This document shows, in pieces, positions 59,001 through 64,000 of a stretch of 64,000 nucleotides of DNA. The translations under genes were made by a program, and so were the position numbers. The DNA comes from Armigeres subalbatus. Taxonomy: Eukaryota > Arthropoda > Insecta > Diptera > Culicidae. The notes below the pieces were generated by a model that had not been told where the DNA came from, ran no database searches, and saw nothing but the letters and a program-made list of their open reading frames with translations. The stretch's first letter is position 1. Every line of letters begins with the position of its first letter. Location: positions 62,001-126,000 of the forward strand of contig NW_026942444.1 of the NCBI RefSeq assembly GCF_024139115.2. The letters are read 5' to 3'.

Positions 59001-59668
59001 ACTTCGATCGGCAAATGATCACTACCATGGGGATCTTGGGCCACCTTCCAAGTACAGTCCAACGATAATGAGCTCGAACAAATGGAAAAATCTAGACGGC
59101 TATCTCTTGCTGCCACTCGTGAAACTTCTCCTGTATTCAAAATTGACATATTAAAGTCGTCGCAGAGGTCGTATATCATTGATGAACGGTTGTCGTCGTA
59201 CAGTTCCCCCCAGCCTGTTCCGTGGGAGTTAAAATCTCCCAAAAGCAACCGTCGCTCGGGCATAACCGAGCAGATGTGCGAGAGATCTCTACGAGATATC
59301 ACAGTGTTTGGAGGAAGATATATCGAGGCGATACTGAGGTCTTTTCCTCGAATAGTCACCTGACATGCGACAGCTTCGGTGCCTAACATCGGAGCAAAAT
59401 CGACCCTATAGAAGGAGTGCTGTTTTTTGATCCCTAAAAGCACCCCTTCATATGGATTTGCCCGATCGCGGCGAATGATGTTAAAATCGGGAAAATGAAG
59501 GTTTACATCTGATGTTAGCCATGTTTCACATAAGGCAAAAACATCGCATTGTAATTTGTTAACTAAAAATTTAAAAATATCTAATTTTGGAAGAATACTT
59601 CGACAGTTCAATTGTAGAATCGAAATCATATGAGCCTTATCGACGAAATTAGTCATCGAAGGATACAA
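56014..59668 (-). pseudogene. I-type ORF2 (endonuclease, RT, RNase H)
   Basis: Endonuclease: MISILQLNCRSILPKLDIF, ALCETWLTSD, GDFNSHGTGWGE and GSDHLPIEV (59668-58814). RT: NNSSPGMDRIRFNLLKSLPD, NSYRPIAMLSCLRKLLE, FGFRRGKGTNDCLAFLRSE and FLDIKGAFDSA. After a break come YMGLPQGQGSCLSPLLYNFY and a degraded LADDCVAS catalytic box. The thumb region (SSKYLGVWFDSKSTFGKHIV) runs to LQRIQYR, where the MITE sits; CLRIALGCKNSTHMISLEVL resumes beyond it in frame. RNase H remnants (STDGS-like start, WVPSHCSIPGNEKAD) lie at ~56820-56480, with stops. Frameshifts at several points make it non-functional. Confidence 0.8.
57168..57314. mobile_element. MITE, CCCAGCCAACAC termini
   Basis: 147-bp palindromic element with termini CCCAGCCAACACAAAATCGC / inverse of GATCTTGTGTTTGCTGGG. 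Flanked by CG at 57166-57167 and 57315-57316 (2-bp duplication, or GCG if shifted). Removing it with one CG restores the RT frame QYR|CLRIALG. Related to 3450-3887, which also sits in an RT ORF. Confidence 0.75.
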
Positions 59669-59803
59669 ATGACTCGAGGAGGGGCATTTTTGAAGCCAGC
59701 TGCTTCGGGAAAGGAGGAAGAACAGTTTTGACCATGTTCTTCACGGGGTCGGAAGCATCGAAGAAGTTGGAGCGCTCGGAGGTTGTTGTGCTCGCTCTCT
59801 ATG

Positions 59804-60873
59804 CTATCTTTCTGGCTGAGAAATCGCAAAAATGGGAGCATCTGGGATTTTAGATGTCACCGGAAGTGGTGGATATTCTCGTTCATCCTGATGTGAAACC
59901 ACAAAAGTTGAACGTGTTTGAGTTCCACCTGCGTTTGATTTCGCCATGCTGGAATGGGACTCTCTTTGAGGCTGTTTTCTAGGCTTTTTCGAGGGACGCT
60001 GGTTTTGTTTTACTCGTTTCCTCGTTGAGCCTTTGAAAACAAAGGCCCCATTTCCAACTTCGGAGTCAGAGCTACCTTGATCGTCCAAAGGAAGAGACGA
60101 GTAGATGGTGTCAGAAACTACTGGTGAAGCGGCCTTTCTCAGCATTTCGGCGTAGCTACGTCGAGAACGCTGCTGAAGAGAACGCTTCTGGTGGATTCGC
60201 CGCTGTATGTACGTCGGGCAAGCTTCAAGAGCATGTGGAGGGCCTTCGTTGCAATAGACACATTTCGGTGGCGTCTTGCACGCGCCATCCACATGCTTCT
60301 CTCCGCACGATGCACAGCGAGGTTTATTGCAGCAGTACTGAGCGGTGTGGCCCAGCTGCTTGCAATTAACACAATTCATCACCTTCGGTACATACAGCCG
60401 AAGAGGTAGACGAAGTTTGCCAATCACTACGTAGTCAGGCAGTGCGGACCCGGAAAAGGTGGCGCAGAAAGAGTCAGACGGGGAATAAATCCGCTTCTCT
60501 CCCTCCTGCGACACCGAATACATTTGCTTGCAATCCAGTATCGCAACAGGAGGCAAAGAAGCGTTCTTGAAACGACCGAAAACTTGTTTCAAATCGTCGC
60601 AGGTCATACTTCACTCCGTCACCACCCCCGCGATCGCACAAACTGCTGGCGGTAAATAGACCTTATATTCGAGAGTGAAAAGCTCACAGGTGGCAATCTC
60701 GTTGGCCTGTTTGCGAACAAGGTCAATGGTCGTGACAGACGAGAATCGCTTTTCCAGATCTTTGCTGATCTGACTTAAATTCAACCGCTTGCCTTTGGGT
60801 CGGAAGAAAACAACATACGGCCCACTAGAGTCGGATGGGTCGTGGGGGAAACATTGGAGTTGCTAGTGTCCAT
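59804..60873 (-). pseudogene. I-type ORF1 (gag-like, three CCHC knuckles)
   Basis: ATG at 60873 (MDTSNSNVSPTTHPSDSSGP). The N-terminal half has YVVFFRPKGKRLNLSQISKD. A TGA at ~60617 breaks an otherwise continuous frame (VTE stop SMTCDDLKQ; probably a former TGG). The knuckles are CVNCKQLGHTAQYC, CASCGEKHVDGAC and CVYCNEGPPHALEAC. A basic region (GSTRKRVKQNQRPSKKPRK) follows. RNA-binding and particle assembly are the family role. One nonsense mutation apart, well preserved. Confidence 0.8.
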
Positions 60874-60903
60874 TTTATTTTGACGCAGAGCATCAGAAGC
60901 TCA

Positions 60904-61300
60904 GTTTGAATAAAATTCAAATCCTATCCAAATATAATTCAAGTTCAATACAAACTCAACCAAACCCAATTCAAATCCGCTCCAAATTCAATAAAAACCT
61001 GTTTCAAATACAATTCCAAATTCAAATATAATTTAAATACAATGCAATTCCAATCCACTCCGAATAAAATTCAAATCCAATCCGAATCCTATACAAATAA
61101 TATACAATCCAAATAAATCCAAATCCAATTCAAATCTAACTCAAATCCAATCTAAATGCAATCCAAATCCATTTAAAAACCAAAGCAAATTCAGTTCAAA
61201 TAAAATTCAAATCATATCCAAATTCTTTTCAAATCCAATCTAAATTCAATACAAATCAAATTCAAACCAAATCTAAATGCACTCCAAATCCATTCAAATC
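60904..61300. repeat. (TCCAAA)n-like satellite inside the I-type element
   Basis: About 400 bp of 'aatccaaatcc', 'attcaaatcc' and 'caatccaaat' units with 6-bp periodicity. It is the same sequence type as 61660-64000, but it lies between the 5' UTR and ORF1 of the retrotransposon. Junctions: 'agaagctcag' at the low side and 'gaggctacagctgcgg' at the high side. Confidence 0.75.
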
Positions 61301-61659
61301 GAGGCTACAGCTGCGGGTGTCGAGACAACAGCGCCTGTGTTGGTGGAGGCGCACGATCAATGGTGATGGTGGTGGGACTGCCGGCTTTGGACGATGATGA
61401 CTTCGCCTGCGTGACGATGGACGCCGATGAATTTTGCAAAAAAGTCTGTTTTTGCGAAAAACGACGAAAACTTTTGCAAAACGACCAAAATAATTGCTTC
61501 AAATAAGCACACTTTCACTATAGCACTTCAGTTTCGGTAAAAAAAACCTGGCTTCAGGGAAAAAACCGGAAGAAGAATCGACCGTACGTGGACTATGCTC
61601 TGTCTCGCACGGATGCTCGACGACGTGGAAATCTCCTACTTCTAAATCTTCTGAAATCT

Positions 61660-63999
61660 GAAACTGAATCTACTTCTAATCCAAGTATTTGAAATTTAAA
61701 TGAAATTCAATTCAAATCCAATTCAAATTGATAATCCATAGCGACCATATTCTTTCCAATTCAAAACCATAACCAATCCGAAATCGAATCGTACCCAAAT
61801 CTCGCCATAATCCATGTTAAGTTCAGTCCCAATCAAGAGTGAATCAAATACAAATCCAAATCTAATTCAAATTCAATTCAAATAAAAAATAAACCCAATC
61901 CAAATCCAATTAAGTTTGAATCCTCCAAATTCAATCTCATTCGTAATAAAATCTAAATCCAGTTTTAATCTAACAAAAATCAATTCAAACTCAAATCCAA
62001 CCCAAGCCTTACTCAAATCTAATCCACATCCAATACAAATGCAATCCAAAGCCAATTCGAATCAAATCTTAATCCAATTCAATTCAAATCAAATCAATTC
62101 ATATTCAATCCAGTCCAAATTCAATCTTAATTCAATCCAATCCAATTCCAAATCCAATCCTAATCAAATTCAAATCCAATCCAAATACAATCTAATTCCA
62201 ATCTGAATCCAAATAAAATCCAAATCCAAACCAAATCCGTTCCATATCAAAACCAAATTCAATCCAATTCGAATTTAAATCCTATCCAAATACAATTCAA
62301 ATCCAATCCGAATCCAGTCCAAATCCAATATAAGTGCAATCCAAATACATTGCAAATACAATCCAAATCCAATTAAAATCCAATCTAATCCAAATCCAAC
62401 TCGAATAAAATCCAAATTCAATCAAAACACAATCCGAATCCCATCTAAATCCTATCCAAATTAAATCAAAATCAAATCTTTTCCAAGTCCAATCAAAATC
62501 CAATTTAAAATTAATCAAGACTAAATTCAATCCAACTAAAATCAAAATTCAATATAAATGTAATACAAATGTCAAATCCATTCCATTTGCAATCCACATT
62601 CCGTCAATTTCCAAATCAAATTTTAAACAAATTCAATTCAAATCCTTCTTAAATCCTATCTGAATCCAATCCGAATCAAGTACAAACCCAATCTAATTGC
62701 TAAATCAAATCAAATCCAATTCCACATCCTATCCAATGTCAAAATCCTATCCAAATCCAATCCAAATCAAACTCAAACCTAATCCTAATCTGATTCTAAT
62801 CCAATCCAAACCGATTCTAATCCAAACCAATCCAAATCCATTTTAAATGCAATCCTAACCTAATCCAAATTCAATCCAAATCCAATCCAATTTTAATCCA
62901 AATCAAACTCAAATCCAATCTGAATTCGATCCAAATCCAATTCAAATTCAATCCAAATCCAATTCAAATCCTATCCAAATCATCGAAATATGATCCAAAT
63001 AAATTCCAATCTAAATTAATTCCATAAATAAATCAAATCCAGTCCAAGCCAAATTCAAATCCAGCCCAAATACAATCCAAATCCAATTTATATCCAACCC
63101 AAATAAAATCCAAATCTAAATCCAATCCAAATCCATTCTAAATCCAAACCAATCTAAATCTAATTCAAATCAAATCCTAATCCCATCCAAATTGAATTCA
63201 AATTCAATACAAATCCATTCCAAATCCAATCAAATTCTAATCCAAATCAAACTCAAATCCAATCCAAATCAAATGTTAATTAAATCCAAAAATAATTTGA
63301 ATCCTATCCAAACCCAAATACAATCCAAATCTATTCTAAATTCAATCCAAATTCAATTTAGTTTCAATTCAAATGTAATCCAAATCCAAGTCGAAACCAA
63401 TCCAATTCATATCCAATTCAAACCAAACTTAACTCCAATCCAAATCCGAATATAATCCAATCTGAATCCATTTCAAGTCCTTTTCAAACCAAACTAAATG
63501 CAATCCAAATCCAATTTAATTCTTATACAAATCCAAATCCATTCCAATTCAAATTTAAATCAAGTCCATGCATAGTTCAAATCCTGTCCAAAGCAAATTC
63601 AAATTCAGCCCAAATACAATCCAAATCTATTCTAACCAAACTAAATGCAAATTAAATCCAATACAAATTCAGTCCAAATCCAATGGGGTCGTACACTAAT
63701 TAAGTAAGAATTTTTGCTGTGTTTTTCGATCCCCCTCTCCCATGTAAGATTTTTCCCATACAAATTATTTTTTGTTTATATGGAACGTAAGAAAATGGCA
63801 GACCCCCCTCCCCCCATGAGTGCTTACGTAATAAGTGTACGGCCCCAATTCAGATCCAGCCCAAATAAAATCCAAATCCATTCTAAATCCAACCCAAATC
63901 CACTCTAAATCTAATTCAAATCCAATCCTAATTCAATCCAAATTGAATTCAAATTCAATACAAATCCAATCGAATTCTGATCCAAATCAAACTCAAATC
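61660..63999. repeat. (TCCAAA)n-like degenerate satellite, at least 2.3 kb
   Basis: Units of 6 bp (ATCCAA and variants ATTCAA, ATCTAA, AACCAA), often alternating as 12-mers (aatccaaatcca). It runs from just past the I-type element to the window end, apart from a short less regular part before 61850 and a MITE at 63685-63846. Open frames with repeating FDLIWIGF or NSNQIQIQSK peptides are artefacts of the repeat. Confidence 0.85.
63685..63846. mobile_element. MITE inserted in the satellite
   Basis: 162-bp element with TIRs GGGGTCGTACACTAATTAAG / inverse of TACGTAATAAGTGTACGGCCCC shortened, flanked by AAT (63682-63684 and 63847-63849). 3-bp duplication. Interior 'atccccctctcccatg' and 'ccccctccccccatg' form a second inverted/complementary region. 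It is younger than the satellite block it sits in. Confidence 0.7.
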
Positions 64000-64000
64000 C

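Larger units (their letters stand above)
55633..61629 (-). mobile_element. I-type non-LTR retrotransposon with RNase H, full-length insertion, interrupted twice
   Basis: Flanked by a 14-bp duplication AATCTCCTACTTCT (55619-55632 and 61630-61643), so the 5' end at 61629 appears intact. Order on the - strand: 5' UTR (61629-61301), hexamer satellite (61300-60904, foreign), ORF1 (60873-59804), ORF2 with endonuclease, RT, RNase H. 3' end A-rich (ttttttta on the + strand). ORF2 carries a MITE at 57168-57314. RNase H plus three-knuckle ORF1 suggests the I/LOA group (MosquI- or Lian-like); family not confirmed. Confidence 0.8.
55218..64000 (+). other. Intron 6 of the CCDC102A-like gene (continues past the window)
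   Basis: After the donor at 55218 no downstream exon with CCDC102-like sequence was recognised up to 64000. The stretch 55218-55618 is unique intronic sequence with a pyrimidine-rich run. The rest is an I-type retrotransposon and hexamer satellite. Confidence 0.65.

Noticed and set aside
61873..63455. Open reading frames of 60-96 codons in the satellite
   Set aside because: Their peptides simply repeat the hexamer translation (IWIGFEF or NSNPIQIQ patterns). No start context or conservation is expected.

Overview
The window is eukaryotic, very TE-rich DNA from a culicine mosquito, most probably Aedes (Stegomyia). The evidence is a Feilai-type tRNA SINE, a Juan-like retrotransposon, a mosquito-type DD37E transposase remnant, insect c-type lysozymes and very long TE-filled introns. 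Species (aegypti or albopictus) cannot be settled from the sequence alone.

Three host genes are supported. (1) A CCDC102A-like coiled-coil gene runs on the + strand through almost the whole window. Its exons are at 465-560, 45807-45917, 52946-53722, 53781-53990, 54050-54324 and 54479-55217. All junctions keep frame (736 codons so far) and the last exon or exons lie beyond 64000. Intron 1 is about 45.2 kb. (2, 3) Two c-type lysozyme genes lie on the - strand inside intron 1 (31879-32564 and 45072-45594). Each has two exons, its own TATA box and its own poly(A) signal, and each keeps its catalytic Glu and Asp.

The rest is mainly layered mobile DNA. 2.3-15 kb: a DD37E mariner-like transposase pseudogene cut into four pieces by a Jockey-type element (2563-7768, itself carrying two MITEs), a Juan-like element (7843-12469) and a TIR element (12889-14815). 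16-24.4 kb: MITEs, a Feilai SINE, a ~150-bp tandem repeat split by a TIR element, and a tRNA SINE split by a hAT-like foldback. 26.1-29.7 kb: an RTE element with a 279-bp palindrome that carries hammerhead-like motifs. 29.8-30.9 kb: a GGAATTCC-type degenerate array. 34.6-40.6 kb: a TTAA MITE, a 1.85-kb Transib-like foldback, purine/pyrimidine tracts and a second SINE. 41-44.8 kb: a CR1-type element split by a TIR element that is itself split by a MITE. 46.2-51.5 kb (intron 2): a second RTE-like element, a BEL/Pao integrase fragment and a non-LTR fragment. 55.6-61.6 kb (intron 6): an I-type element with RNase H, interrupted by a MITE and by a hexamer satellite. 61.65-64 kb: the same (TCCAAA)n-like satellite.

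No operons, CRISPR arrays or prokaryotic features are present. The lysozymes are secreted antibacterial or digestive muramidases and are functionally unrelated to the coiled-coil host gene; the arrangement is positional nesting. Most retrotransposons in the introns lie antisense to the host gene. The strongest structural results come from subtracting insertions: target-site duplications and restored reading frames let the insertion order be read directly.
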